Source of the DNA: Paenibacillus terricola
GTDB taxonomy: Bacteria > Bacillota > Bacilli > Paenibacillales > Paenibacillaceae
DNA length: 64,000 nt
Direction of reading: 5' to 3'
NCBI RefSeq assembly: GCF_014779765.1
Contig: NZ_JACXZA010000002.1
Coordinates: forward strand, 496,001-560,000
Part shown: positions 1 to 8,534 of the stretch, piece by piece
How the letters are laid out: each line of letters begins with the position of its first letter
Numbering within the stretch: position 1 is the first letter of the stretch
The notes under the pieces: model-generated
Seen by the model: only the letters and a program-made list of their open reading frames with translations
Databases searched by the model: none
What the model was told of the DNA's origin: nothing
Program-made: the position numbers and the translations under genes

Positions 1-1380
1 GGTCTGATCACGACGGTTATGGAAGTAACGCATCTGGTTGGTATCGTTGCGATTCTATTCTGGATGGATTGGCAGCTTGCGCTGCTCTCGTTCATTACAA
101 TGCCGATGCTGTACTTGATCGTCAGCAAGCTTCGTCCGAAGATTGAAGGCTCTTGGTCGAAGTCGAGACGCACCATGTCTGCGATTAACGGCAACGTGAA
201 CGAGACGATTCAAGGGATGCGCGTCGTTCAGGCGTTCTCGCGTCAGAAGGCGAATGACAACAAATTTAATGAGATTAATACGAACAACAAATCAGCTTTC
301 ATGCGTGCGATCCGGATGGAATCGATGGTCTGGCCGCTCGTTGAGCTGATTGGTATGATCGGCACGTGTATCGTCGTTTGGTTCGGGGCGAAGCGGGTTA
401 TCGACGGCGCGTTGTCCATCGGTTTCGTCATGGCGTTCATCAACTACTTATGGCGATTCTGGGGACCGCTTAGCTCCTTGTCGAAGGTGTACAGCCAGCT
501 GTTGTCGGCGATGGCTTCCGCGGAGCGGCTGTTCGAAATTCTCGATACCGAGCCTGAGGTGAAAAATGCTGCGAGCGCGAAGGAGCTGCCGACGATTCGC
601 GGCGAAGTGGAGTTCAAGAATGTGGCGTTCCAGTATGGTCCGGATAAGCCGGAGGTGCTTCACGGCATTAACTTGAAGGTGAAACCAGGTCAGCGGATCG
701 CCATTGTCGGTCCGACAGGCGCCGGCAAGAGTACGATCGTCAACCTGCTCATGCGCTTCTATGATGCGACCGGCGGTCAAGTCATGATCGATGGTCACGA
801 TGTGAAAGATGTGACGCTCGAATCGCTGCGAAGCCAGATGGGAATCGTGCTGCAGGACTCCTTTATTTTCTCCGGGACGATTGAAGAGAACCTCCTTTAC
901 GGCAATGAAGATGCTACGGAAGAGAAGGTGATGGAAGCGGCGAAGAGCGTGCGCATCGATCAATTCGTAAGCAAGTTCCCAGATGGCTATGAGACGCAAG
1001 TTGAGGAACGAGGCAGTAAGTTGTCCGTTGGTCAACGCCAGCTTCTCGCATTCGGACGGGTGCTGCTGAGCGATCCTCGCATCCTCATTCTCGATGAAGC
1101 AACTTCGAGCGTCGATACGGAGACCGAGCAGCATATCCAAGAGGCATTGGCTCGGGTCTTGGAAGGCCGTACAGCGTTCATTATCGCGCACCGTCTGTCG
1201 ACGATCCGAGACGCGGATCTGATCGTTGTCGTTCGGGACGGCAGCATTACGGAACAGGGCACGCATGACGAGCTTATGAAGACGAGCGGTTTGTATGCGA
1301 ATCTCGTTCAGTCGCAGCTGCTTATGCAGCAGTCATTCAATGACGTTCTGAATGAGAAGTCGGAACAGCAAGTTGGATAA
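1..1380 (+). CDS. ABC exporter, fused permease/ATPase (5' partial)
   Basis: This is the 3' part of a half-size ABC exporter. The frame is open to the left edge (GLITTV precedes the first ATG at 19), so the N-terminal membrane helices lie outside the window. The visible part has about three transmembrane helices (residues 1-170), then an ATPase domain with Walker A GPTGAGKST, Q-loop around VLQDSF, signature LSVGQRQ, Walker B ILILDEATSSVD and H-loop AHRLST. The family exports lipids, drugs or peptides as homo- or heterodimers. The signature is LSVGQ rather than LSGGQ, which is common in one half of heterodimeric YheH/BmrA-like pairs, so a partner gene may lie upstream. The family call is certain; the substrate is unknown. 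Confidence 0.95.
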   Translation, partial: GLITTVMEVTHLVGIVAILFWMDWQLALLSFITMPMLYLIVSKLRPKIEGSWSKSRRTMSAINGNVNETIQGMRVVQAFSRQKANDNKFNEINTNNKSAFMRAIRMESMVWPLVELIGMIGTCIVVWFGAKRVIDGALSIGFVMAFINYLWRFWGPLSSLSKVYSQLLSAMASAERLFEILDTEPEVKNAASAKELPTIRGEVEFKNVAFQYGPDKPEVLHGINLKVKPGQRIAIVGPTGAGKSTIVNLLMRFYDATGGQVMIDGHDVKDVTLESLRSQMGIVLQDSFIFSGTIEENLLYGNEDATEEKVMEAAKSVRIDQFVSKFPDGYETQVEERGSKLSVGQRQLLAFGRVLLSDPRILILDEATSSVDTETEQHIQEALARVLEGRTAFIIAHRLSTIRDADLIVVVRDGSITEQGTHDELMKTSGLYANLVQSQLLMQQSFNDVLNEKSEQQVG

Positions 1381-1390
1381 GTAAGGATGT

Positions 1391-1428
1391 GAAGCAGATT
1401 GCGGACTTTTTCCGTAATCTGCTTTTTT
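1391..1428 (+). terminator. Intrinsic terminator after ABC exporter
   Basis: Inverted repeat GAAGCAGATTgCGGA / TCCGtAATCTGCTT with a short CTTTT loop, followed directly by a T run. It begins 11 bp after the ABC transporter stop. Confidence 0.85.
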
Positions 1429-1526
1429 ATATTTTGCAACCATTTGAAATCGTAGTACGTCTGTAGGGGTGTGAATGAGACTTAATCAAGATTGTATTCT
1501 TTACATACGGGGAGCTGAGATTTCGG

Positions 1527-2915
1527 ATGAAGCAGAAGTTGAACAAGGTGATGCCGCTATGGTCCAAATTGTTAGTTGGTGCAGGTGCAACCGCCCTTCT
1601 GTTATTCGGTATAATGCCGGAATCTAAGACGCAGCTCGTATTGGCAGATCAGCCCGCCGTATCCGTGAACTGGGAAACGTACGAGGTGCATGCACCATTC
1701 TTAACGCCGCTATGGTCGGTGCCAGTCAGTAACTGGAACGACTCTTATAGCGGTATGGAGACGAAGGCTGCGCTTGCTGAAGATGGCCGAGTCATCGCAA
1801 TAGACAGCAAAGGTCAGTTATTCGCCCTAGATGCTGCTACAGGCAAACAGCTGTGGATCAAGGGAACGGGTTGGCAGCCGCTGCTTACTTATAATGAAGG
1901 AACCGTGTATGGTGCGCATAGTGATGGCCGCATATCCGCGATATCGGCGGACGGGAAGACGAATTGGATATCCGCTGTGAAGGTGGACAAGGCACAATCA
2001 ATTGAACCAAACGGCGATACGGTCTATGTAACGGCGAATATGAAGCTTTTTGCATTTAACGCATCGACAGGAGCATTACGCTGGAAGATCGAAGAGAAGG
2101 GGCCGGAATACTCCGCTGGTTATGGTGAACTGCATATAGTTGATGGCGTGGTTATCCGGTCATATCTCGTACAAGGCGCGTTATCCTCAACTCAGATCAA
2201 TGCATACGATGCAAAGACAGGCAAGCAACTGTGGACGCGATTCAGGTCGCAGGATCCCATTGCTATACGCGATGGATTGCTCTATTCCATTCAGGATACC
2301 TATAACATGGGTAATTACGATATGACAGACGATGGCCAGATTCGTGATTCGATCATTATGAATGCAATTAATGCACATACTGGCGCTGTGAAAGGGACGC
2401 GGGTTTACAGCTGGACGAGGAAGTTTAATCCGACACAATCGGCTCAAGATGGCGTTTCCGGCATGCCTATGCTGGATGGAGATAATCTGTATATTTTCCA
2501 AGGGGAGAAGCTCGCGCAGTACGACTTTAAGCAGTATAAAGCGAATGCGGCGCCTGTTAAGACTTGGGGACAGTATATGCAGGATGTGTATCCATTCGGT
2601 AAGGTTTATGGAGAGCGGATGTTGTATCGCAACTATAAGACAGGTGTTATTAGTGCGATGAAGCTAGCGAATGGTCAGGTGATTGGCTGGCAGACGGACA
2701 ATCCGGCTGTGCAGACCGATATTTATGACAATGGGCTATTTGTTGGCCAATCGGACGGCATATTCCACGCCTATAATTATTCGACGACGAAGCCAGTGTT
2801 CTCGGTCAAGGCGAACTCGCGTTATTTTGGACAGACGCTCCGGACGAATGGGATGATCATTATTCAGAGCAAAGGCATGCTGCAAGCGGTGAAGCTGCCG
2901 GCGGCTTTGAAGTAA
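1527..2915 (+). CDS. Secreted PQQ-like beta-propeller repeat protein
   Basis: A 462-residue exported protein. It has a positively charged N-terminus and a hydrophobic stretch (about residues 14-32, LLVGAGATALLLFGIM), then repeated propeller blades marked by ALDAATGKQLW, AFNASTGALRW and AYDAKTGKQLW. These are the AxDxxTGxxxW signatures of the PQQ/BamB-like propeller superfamily. No enzyme residues of true quinoprotein dehydrogenases are visible, so it is probably a structural or binding propeller rather than a dehydrogenase. The ATG at 1527 is preceded by GGGGAGCTGAG. The gene stands alone between two terminators. The PQQ system near 42-48 kb is far away and no link is implied. Confidence 0.85.
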   Translation: MKQKLNKVMPLWSKLLVGAGATALLLFGIMPESKTQLVLADQPAVSVNWETYEVHAPFLTPLWSVPVSNWNDSYSGMETKAALAEDGRVIAIDSKGQLFALDAATGKQLWIKGTGWQPLLTYNEGTVYGAHSDGRISAISADGKTNWISAVKVDKAQSIEPNGDTVYVTANMKLFAFNASTGALRWKIEEKGPEYSAGYGELHIVDGVVIRSYLVQGALSSTQINAYDAKTGKQLWTRFRSQDPIAIRDGLLYSIQDTYNMGNYDMTDDGQIRDSIIMNAINAHTGAVKGTRVYSWTRKFNPTQSAQDGVSGMPMLDGDNLYIFQGEKLAQYDFKQYKANAAPVKTWGQYMQDVYPFGKVYGERMLYRNYKTGVISAMKLANGQVIGWQTDNPAVQTDIYDNGLFVGQSDGIFHAYNYSTTKPVFSVKANSRYFGQTLRTNGMIIIQSKGMLQAVKLPAALK

Positions 2916-2935
2916 GTTGGATATAAGCTTGAAGA

Positions 2936-2965
2936 GAGACAGTGCCTTGGGGCGCTGTCTTTTTG
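2936..2965 (+). terminator. Intrinsic terminator
   Basis: Stem AGACAGTGCC / GGCGCTGTCT with a TTGG loop and a following TTTT, about 20 bp after the propeller-protein stop. Confidence 0.8.
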
Positions 2966-3007
2966 GTTGTTAGCGATGTTAAATTCTAATGATGATATAT
3001 GTCCCAA

Positions 3008-3038
3008 AGTAACCCGCCTTGTAAAAAGGCGGGTTACT
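3008..3038. repeat. Perfect 13-bp hairpin without T tract
   Basis: Arms AGTAACCCGCCTT and AAGGCGGGTTACT are exact complements around a 5-nt loop. No U-rich tail follows (CGATAATCCCC), so it is not a standard terminator. It lies in the 218-bp gap between the propeller gene and the DUF4359-like gene. Confidence 0.6.
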
Positions 3039-3133
3039 CGATAATCCCCACTTAAGACAACTGGGAAAACAAGTCATCTTTCTTGTGTTATGGCATAGGT
3101 TTAAGTGTACTTGCTGTGTAAGGAGGGCTTGGC

Positions 3134-3442
3134 GTGAGGCTGCTCATTCTCGTAGTTGGTGTACTCTTGCTTGTACTGATGTGGACAAACCCTAATCGTT
3201 CTGATTTCGAGAAGTGGGTGCTTAAGAAAGAAGTCAGCAATTTTCAGAGAACCACTCCATTAGAGCCAGTAAATTATCGAAGTAAAAACTATCTGTTGTT
3301 CTCCATACATGATCTTTCCGTTCTAAGGGAGCAGACTGATTCGATGACTAAGTACGACTCCTACGGCGGTGTAGGCATACTCGGCATGATATTTCCAACT
3401 GGAGCTCCCGGTGTTAATGGTAAACAGTCTCCGGCCTTCTAA
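3134..3442 (+). CDS. DUF4359-like small exported/membrane protein
   Basis: A 102-residue protein starting at GTG 3134 after AGGAGGGCTTGGC. One hydrophobic helix at residues 2-17 is followed directly by TNPNRSDFEKWV, and later by NYLLFSIHDL and GVGILGMIFP. This order (N-terminal helix, TNPxxxDFxxW, YLxFSI, GILG) matches DUF4359-type proteins, whose function is unknown. It is likely anchored facing outward. Its stop lies just upstream of the SDR ribosome site, so the two may be co-transcribed. Confidence 0.65.
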   Translation: MRLLILVVGVLLLVLMWTNPNRSDFEKWVLKKEVSNFQRTTPLEPVNYRSKNYLLFSIHDLSVLREQTDSMTKYDSYGGVGILGMIFPTGAPGVNGKQSPAF

Positions 3443-3467
3443 ACCGTTGTCAGAGGAGAATGGACGA

Positions 3468-4322
3468 ATGGGACCGTTCGCGAAGGATTTGCTAAAGGAT
3501 AAAGTAGTTCTCATTACAGGTGGCGCGACTGGACTCGGTCGTGCTATGGGGGAAACGTTCCTCCAACTAGGTGCTCATCTTGCGATCGCGAGCCGACGCG
3601 AAGACGTACTGAAGAAGGCAGCTGAGGAGATGGGCGGGGAAGCGCATAATGTGTTCTATCAACGATGTGACGTCCGGGACCCTGCCCAAATACAAGAACT
3701 TGCAGATGCAGTGGAGCAGCATTACGGACACATCGATGTGCTCGTCAACAATGCGGCTGGAAACTTCATCAGCCCGACTGAACGCCTCTCTCCGCGTGCT
3801 GTTGATGCGGTGCTTAACATCGTGCTGCATGGCACATTTTATTCGACGCTGGAAGTCGGCAAAAGGTGGATCGCCCAAGGGCGCGGCGGCACCATGCTCA
3901 ACATCGTGACGTCCTATGCGTCCACTGGCTCGGCGTTTGTCGTGCCTTCAGCGGCGGCCAAGGCTGGCGTATTGGCGTTGACCCGCTCGCTTGCGGTGGA
4001 ATGGGCTCGTCACGGCATCCGTCAGGTCGCTATCGCACCAGGACCATTCCCCACGGAAGGTGCTTGGTCAAGGCTTTCTCCTACCCCCGAGTTAGAGGAG
4101 AAGATGATCAACCGCATTCCGCTTCGACGGGTGGGCAATAAGGAAGAACTTGCCCATCTAGCCGCCTATCTGATCTCCGATTACGCCGCGTACATGAACG
4201 GGGAAGTCGTCACGATTGACGGAGGAGAGTGGCTGCAGGGAGCGGGTCAGTTCAATGACTTGCTCATGGTGACGGAACAGCAGTGGGATCAGTTGGCCGC
4301 GATGACTCGCAAGGGGAAGTGA
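3468..4322 (+). CDS. SDR oxidoreductase, 2,4-dienoyl-CoA reductase-like
   Basis: A short-chain dehydrogenase of 284 residues. The start is ATG 3468 (MGPFAKDLL), nine bases after AGAGGAG; an in-frame upstream ATG at 3411 lies inside the previous gene and has no ribosome site. The Rossmann motif is TGGATGLGRAMG, followed by NNAAGNF. The usual YxxxK is replaced by PSAAAKAG, so Ser stands where Tyr is normally found. A Tyr-less, Ser/Lys pattern with the flanks LAVEWARHGIR and APGPFPTEGA is typical of 2,4-dienoyl-CoA reductases (YkuF/FadH-like SDRs), which act in oxidation of polyunsaturated fatty acyl-CoA with NADPH. The substrate is inferred from these motifs. Confidence 0.88.
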   Translation: MGPFAKDLLKDKVVLITGGATGLGRAMGETFLQLGAHLAIASRREDVLKKAAEEMGGEAHNVFYQRCDVRDPAQIQELADAVEQHYGHIDVLVNNAAGNFISPTERLSPRAVDAVLNIVLHGTFYSTLEVGKRWIAQGRGGTMLNIVTSYASTGSAFVVPSAAAKAGVLALTRSLAVEWARHGIRQVAIAPGPFPTEGAWSRLSPTPELEEKMINRIPLRRVGNKEELAHLAAYLISDYAAYMNGEVVTIDGGEWLQGAGQFNDLLMVTEQQWDQLAAMTRKGK

Positions 4323-4354
4323 TATGGGGAGATATAGTAGAGAAGGATGACACG

Positions 4355-4385
4355 GCAGCCGACTAGATGGTCGGCTGTTTTTTTG
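4355..4385 (+). terminator. Intrinsic terminator
   Basis: Stem CAGCCGAC / GTCGGCTG with loop TAGATG, then seven T. A near-identical copy sits at 14261-14292. The rest of the 4322-4677 gap is AT-rich and shows no gene. Confidence 0.85.
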
Positions 4386-4587
4386 TTAAGTGACAGGAAG
4401 GGAATTATATCCATTGCGCGAAAGTTTAATGTGTTGAATTATTTGAGAAAATCGTAGGAGTAGTAATCACATGACAGTGCGAAGAGAAAGGGAGAGAATA
4501 AACTTGAAACTCAGTAATGATTATCAAATTGAAGTTGAAATAAAACATGGCATTAATTAGAGAAATATTATGCGTGAATTAATAGTC

Positions 4588-4615
4588 GAACAATTTTTAT
4601 TAGATTAGGTGTCTA
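4588..4615 (+). promoter_or_regulatory. Possible ECF-type promoter of the sigma/anti-sigma operon
   Basis: GAACAATTT (an AAC-containing -35 candidate) lies about 15 bp before GTCTA (a -10 candidate), about 65 bp upstream of the sigma-factor ATG. ECF sigma factors often control their own operon from AAC...GTC promoters. This is a weak visual match only. Confidence 0.2.
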
Positions 4616-4677
4616 CTATTTAATCGACTAGAATCCGACTTTCTGAAATAAATAGATCTACTGAGGAGGGAGCCATT

Positions 4678-5253
4678 ATGGATGAACGCATACTAGGTCT
4701 ATTTCGTAGTAATGTTCGAGAGCTAGATGTGTTGACTCAACGTAATTTGTTTCTAGCATATAGGGAGCTTGTATTTCGATACATTTACCTTATACTCCGT
4801 GACCACGCATTAACAGAAGATGTAATACAGGAAGGTTTTATAAAAGCTATGGAGTCCGGCCCCAAAACAAAGGTTGATTCCAATATAAATGCATGGCTTA
4901 TGCAAGTCACACGCAGAACTGCCATAGACTTTATTAGAAAAAATAAAAAGTACCATCTGGTTTTTGATCTTGAATCCGTTATTACATATGAGGGCAACGG
5001 GCAAATTAATTCAACACACGAGTTAGTTGAAAAAACAGTACAGAATGAGCTGCTTCTCGAATCTCTCAACGAGCTTACACTCAATCAACGTATTATTTTA
5101 GTTATGCGATACATGGAGAATATGTCCTACAAAGAAATTGCTAAGGAACTAGACATTAATGAACATGCGTTAGGTAAACGTATAGAGAGAGCTAAAAAGA
5201 CATTAGCTAGTCTGTTCAAAGGAAAGTGGGGTGAGAACCATGAAATTCAATAA
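4678..5253 (+). CDS. ECF-family RNA polymerase sigma factor
   Basis: A 191-residue sigma-70-like factor. Region 2 is seen as YRELVFRYIYLIL, LTEDVIQEGFIKA and NAWLMQVTRRTAIDFIRK (about residues 22-98). Region 4 is seen as LNELTLNQRIILVMRYMEN, MSYKEIAKELDI and ALGKRIERAKKTL (about residues 128-180). There is no region 1 or 3, which places it in the ECF group. The start is ATG 4678 after GAGGAGGGAG. It overlaps the next gene, an anti-sigma factor, by about 14 bp, so the pair is translationally coupled. Base composition here is more AT-rich than in the flanking genes. Confidence 0.9.
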   Translation: MDERILGLFRSNVRELDVLTQRNLFLAYRELVFRYIYLILRDHALTEDVIQEGFIKAMESGPKTKVDSNINAWLMQVTRRTAIDFIRKNKKYHLVFDLESVITYEGNGQINSTHELVEKTVQNELLLESLNELTLNQRIILVMRYMENMSYKEIAKELDINEHALGKRIERAKKTLASLFKGKWGENHEIQ

Positions 5254-6061
5254 TCAAAAGGACGATAAAAACAATCAGTTAGCGTCGGCAATTTCTGATT
5301 TGTATTCTTCAATTGACATTCCGAATGGAGAAGCTGCTTGGAGACGAATGCAGACTAGACTAATTCAGCAGCAAAAACGATCCCACCGCAAAAGAGCTTT
5401 TAAAATTGGAATAGCAATAGCAGGAGTCTCACTTATTCTTGGAACGTTTGCCACCTCTCCGAAAGAAAGCTATGCCTCCATGAGAAGCTTTTTTACAATG
5501 GTGAAAGACGCTAAACAGGGAGTAGTAGATATCCTTTTTGGAGAAAAGGAGCGGACGAATACTAACGGGGCTATTACAGCGCCTCCTCCAGATGCTTTAG
5601 GTAGCAAGGTCGGACAAGAAAACAGTTCAACTTCATCCACTATGTCAGGAGGAATAGTCGTGGAAGAAGTAACAACCCTTGAAACAGCACGCAACAAATT
5701 AGATTACAAAATGCGTTTAGCAGATTATGTACCTAATAATTTCTCTTTGAACCGTGTGAGATTATTTTTAGATACAGACAAAATATATCACTCCATACGA
5801 ATTGAATACAAAAACGAAGCCGGAGAGTTTTTCTTTATTACTGAAAGGCAGCTTAACACTGATGGAACAGGATGGAAAAGCTCTATAAATGAATCATCTG
5901 GGAAAATTGAAGATGTTAGTATAAACGGTCTTAATGGGGTGTTGGTTCTTTATACAGAAGGCGGAATGCGACTCGCGTGGTTATGGGATGATGTTCTTGT
6001 AGAAATTCAAGGGAAGCTCAGTGAGGAACAGGTACTTAAAATTGCTCGATCAATGAAATAG
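5240..6061 (+). CDS. Membrane anti-sigma factor with DUF4367-like domain
   Basis: A 273-residue protein counted from ATG 5240; GTG 5231 is an alternative start. A cytoplasmic N-terminal segment (about residues 1-55) is followed by one transmembrane helix (IGIAIAGVSLILGTFA, about 55-72). A Pro/Ser-rich linker follows, then a C-terminal extracellular domain with LADYVPNNFSL, FFITERQLN and VLVLYTEGGMRLAWLW, which resembles DUF4367. This layout matches regulators that hold an ECF sigma factor at the membrane and release it on an envelope signal. It overlaps the sigma gene and is followed by a strong terminator, making a two-gene operon. The signal and the regulon are not evident. Confidence 0.8.
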   Translation: MKFNNQKDDKNNQLASAISDLYSSIDIPNGEAAWRRMQTRLIQQQKRSHRKRAFKIGIAIAGVSLILGTFATSPKESYASMRSFFTMVKDAKQGVVDILFGEKERTNTNGAITAPPPDALGSKVGQENSSTSSTMSGGIVVEEVTTLETARNKLDYKMRLADYVPNNFSLNRVRLFLDTDKIYHSIRIEYKNEAGEFFFITERQLNTDGTGWKSSINESSGKIEDVSINGLNGVLVLYTEGGMRLAWLWDDVLVEIQGKLSEEQVLKIARSMK

Positions 6062-6081
6062 AAAGAAGAGAGTTTAAAAGA

Positions 6082-6126
6082 AACCAAGCGCTACAGCCCG
6101 AAACCGGCTTGAAGCGCTTGGTTTTT
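6082..6126. terminator. Bidirectional intrinsic terminator
   Basis: Stem AACCAAGCGCT / AGCGCTTGGTT with a T run on the plus side and an A run on the minus side. It separates the anti-sigma gene from the convergent DUF6147-like gene. Confidence 0.85.
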
Positions 6127-6598
6127 AGTTTACTAAGAGGCTTGACGTAAAACGTTCCCCTTGCTCGCGTACACTATTTTGAATTGTCCAATGTAAGGAG
6201 CGGATTCGATAATAATAGCCTGTTGGCACAGTTAATTGTCTGGACGTAATAATATAGTTATCATTTGATACTGACAAGTCTTGACCAACATTGTAATCCT
6301 CCCAAACCGAACCTGTCCATCTTTGCAAAGTGGTTCTTACGCCAATCGTGCTAACATATTGAGTCGCTGTGGATTCTCCTTCCAACATGATTTTACCACT
6401 AGAGCTTACAATAGAAAGATTGGCCATTCCGTTTTCAAGATATTTGAATGTCGAATCAAAAGCAGAATATGGAACAATCTCAATGGGAGGAGGTGTTGTA
6501 AGGGCTTGTACTGCCGTTTCTGATGCGAATACTTGATAAGGCAAAATACCTACTAATAACAAAGATAATAATGCTGCTAAATGTACTTTGATTTTCAT
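6125..6598 (-). CDS. Secreted DUF6147-like protein
   Basis: A 157-residue exported protein. The signal peptide is KIKVHLAALLSLLLVGILP with cleavage likely after VFA (residue 25). The mature part contains TTLQRWTGSVWEDY and GYYYRIRSLHWTI, then an ExGE-type tail. This arrangement (RWxG..W, YYRxRS.H, EqGE..TSS) resembles the DUF6147 small secreted proteins of Firmicutes, which have no known function. It is divergent from the secreted protein at 6908. The 309-bp gap 6599-6907 between them holds no other gene and must contain both promoters. Confidence 0.7.
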   Translation of the reverse strand: MKIKVHLAALLSLLLVGILPYQVFASETAVQALTTPPPIEIVPYSAFDSTFKYLENGMANLSIVSSSGKIMLEGESTATQYVSTIGVRTTLQRWTGSVWEDYNVGQDLSVSNDNYIITSRQLTVPTGYYYRIRSLHWTIQNSVREQGERFTSSLLVN

Positions 6599-6907
6599 TC
6601 CCCATAATCTCCTTGTTGTTTATTATTTTTATTCTATGCCTCTTTATTGTATTTCTTTGAAATAGTATATCCCCCTTCACTTCATTTACCGACATCTATA
6701 TAACGTAACAACACTTCAAAATCTGACAGCCAATAAACAAATACTGAAATTATTTTTCGATTATTGTCAGATATTATCAGGAAGCCTCGTTTATTAAGTA
6801 GCAACCCAATAATGAAAGCACGAACGAGACTAGAGAGGAGCGTAGAGATATACAGGTCAATGCTATTTATTATTGAAATGCTAAATTATATATGAGGAGG
6901 ATTTATC

Positions 6908-7303
6908 ATGAAATTGGCAAAAAAATATACTGTTGGAGTTATTGCTTCTGTTGCTTGCTTGGCGTTCGCCGTAACTGCGTTTGCCAATACTTCTACCACT
7001 TCAACAACAGGTTATGGAACACTAAAAGGTTCATTAACAATCGCAGGTACAGATGCCGTTATTCATACAACTGTTAGTTACAATAATGATAATGCTTATC
7101 TTACAGATGCTGGGTCGATACAGGACATTAACGGAGCAACAGTCGCGACAAAAGCTCAAGTTAACAGTTCAAGAGGCGAAACGTCTTGGCCTCTGTATTA
7201 TGGGCCCTTGCCATCAAACACGTATGTTGTATATGGGACGCATGGTGTGCAAGGTGGTAATACGTATGGAGCTTCTGCAGTATACACCTATACCCATATT
7301 TAA
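6908..7303 (+). CDS. Small secreted protein of unknown function
   Basis: A 131-residue protein with a clear signal peptide (KLAKKYTVGVIASVACLAF, cleavage after TAFA, about residue 26). The mature part is rich in Thr, Ser, Gly and Tyr, has no cysteine after the signal peptide, and is probably all-beta. The start is ATG 6908 after GAGGAGGATTT. No family was recognised. It is divergent from the DUF6147-like gene and is followed by a large hairpin terminator. Both small secreted genes lie next to the sigma/anti-sigma pair and could be regulon members; that is inference. Confidence 0.65.
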   Translation: MKLAKKYTVGVIASVACLAFAVTAFANTSTTSTTGYGTLKGSLTIAGTDAVIHTTVSYNNDNAYLTDAGSIQDINGATVATKAQVNSSRGETSWPLYYGPLPSNTYVVYGTHGVQGGNTYGASAVYTYTHI

Positions 7304-7331
7304 AGTAAATAACCTTTGATTCATAGGTAAA

Positions 7332-7402
7332 CGTTTATACTGTGCAGATAGACATAGAGAGGTTTTTGTATTATCTGCACAGTATAAACGGTTTGTTTTT
7401 TC
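7332..7402 (+). terminator. Long-stem intrinsic terminator (19-bp perfect arms)
   Basis: CGTTTATACTGTGCAGATA (7332-7350) pairs perfectly with 7372-7390 around a 21-nt loop, and a GTTTGTTTTTTC tail follows. It lies 29 bp after the secreted-protein stop. The stem is unusually long and exact for a terminator. Confidence 0.75.
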
Positions 7403-7461
7403 TCATATTTACTAGTGTGAACTTAACTTTAGAAAAGAAAATGATAAAGAAGGGGGATAAT

Positions 7462-8520
7462 ATGGTGAAAAATCTATTAGGATATAGACTCATAGTTTTC
7501 CATATCATGATTGTACTTATAATCTTTACCGGAGGATGCTCCGTCAAGACTATTGAGGAAGCTGAAAATTCTGAAGATTCAAATCAAAATCCATTTGGAA
7601 AAAATGAATCGGAATCCGTCGTTCTTGGTAGTATCAGTCATGGTTTCATCAATCCACAGCTCGATAAAAGTGGAAGGGCACTTCCTTTAGAATATAATGG
7701 TGGCGAATTAAAAATTGATTACTCAGTACGTGCTTCCGGTAAAGCAAAAAATGTTGGATTTTTTATTTTCGTAGGTGGAGAGCCTCAACCTTACAAATTA
7801 AACGAGAGTGACTCTCACTATCAGTATATGCATCTCCTTGAATTGAAAGGGGATGACCAAGATACGCCGTTCACTTTTGAGTTTACTCCGGTTACAGGAC
7901 AACAAGGGGATAATTTGCATGTCAGTATCGCCAGCATATACAATCCAGGTTTTATGCCCGATATGAAAAAAACAAGTTCCTATGGAGGCTATCAAACGAC
8001 TTTGGAGGTAGGCAGATCGTTAATTTACAATCAAAATGCTGAATCTGTAGATTTTTTTCCTAATACACGCAAAGAGATTTTAAATCATGTTCAACTGTCA
8101 ACGGAGCCAGTGACACAAGACCTATTTGATAAGCATAGTATTATGGAAAAAGTAGATATGGCGGCATTAGATAAAAATGTGTATAGCGATTTATATATTG
8201 ATGGTGAAATACGACAAGATAATCTTAAGGTACAGAAAAGTGGAAATCTCCATGTGACCTTCAACCTGTTTGGTCACTCCGGTATGCGATACCGTAACAC
8301 GTTTTACCTCAATCATCAAGCGTTGGCGAGCAAGGACGGAGTATCCTTTGAAACTGAGTTGACCAAGGGCAATATAGCCGTTATTGATGCCGATATTGAA
8401 CTAGAAAATCTAGAGGATTTTAGCACTTTTTATGTTGTTTCTGTTCCTATTAATGCAAACGATTTTCCTGATGATGTAGTTGTATTAATGAAGACCCCTT
8501 CCTTACTACTTTATAGGTGA
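7462..8520 (+). CDS. Lipoprotein of unknown function (first gene of ABC operon)
   Basis: A 352-residue lipoprotein. The start is ATG 7462 (MVKNLLGYR), four bases after AGGGGGAT; the longer frame from 7342 runs through the terminator hairpin and is unlikely. The hydrophobic segment LIVFHIMIVLIIFTGGC gives a lipobox with Cys about residue 25. The mature part looks all-beta, with FEFTPVTGQQGDN and VTFNLFGHSGMRYRNTFYL. The next gene starts at its stop codon. It probably serves as an extracellular component of the ABC transporter encoded two genes downstream. No family was recognised. Confidence 0.7.
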   Translation: MVKNLLGYRLIVFHIMIVLIIFTGGCSVKTIEEAENSEDSNQNPFGKNESESVVLGSISHGFINPQLDKSGRALPLEYNGGELKIDYSVRASGKAKNVGFFIFVGGEPQPYKLNESDSHYQYMHLLELKGDDQDTPFTFEFTPVTGQQGDNLHVSIASIYNPGFMPDMKKTSSYGGYQTTLEVGRSLIYNQNAESVDFFPNTRKEILNHVQLSTEPVTQDLFDKHSIMEKVDMAALDKNVYSDLYIDGEIRQDNLKVQKSGNLHVTFNLFGHSGMRYRNTFYLNHQALASKDGVSFETELTKGNIAVIDADIELENLEDFSTFYVVSVPINANDFPDDVVVLMKTPSLLLYR

Positions 8521-8534
8521 GCGGAGAGGAATTT

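Noticed and set aside
448-1266. Long minus-strand frame inside the ABC exporter
   Set aside because: It is the shadow of a well-supported plus-strand gene with all ABC motifs.
3411-3467. Upstream start for the SDR gene at 3411
   Set aside because: It lies inside the previous gene and has no ribosome site, whereas ATG 3468 has AGAGGAG at the right distance.
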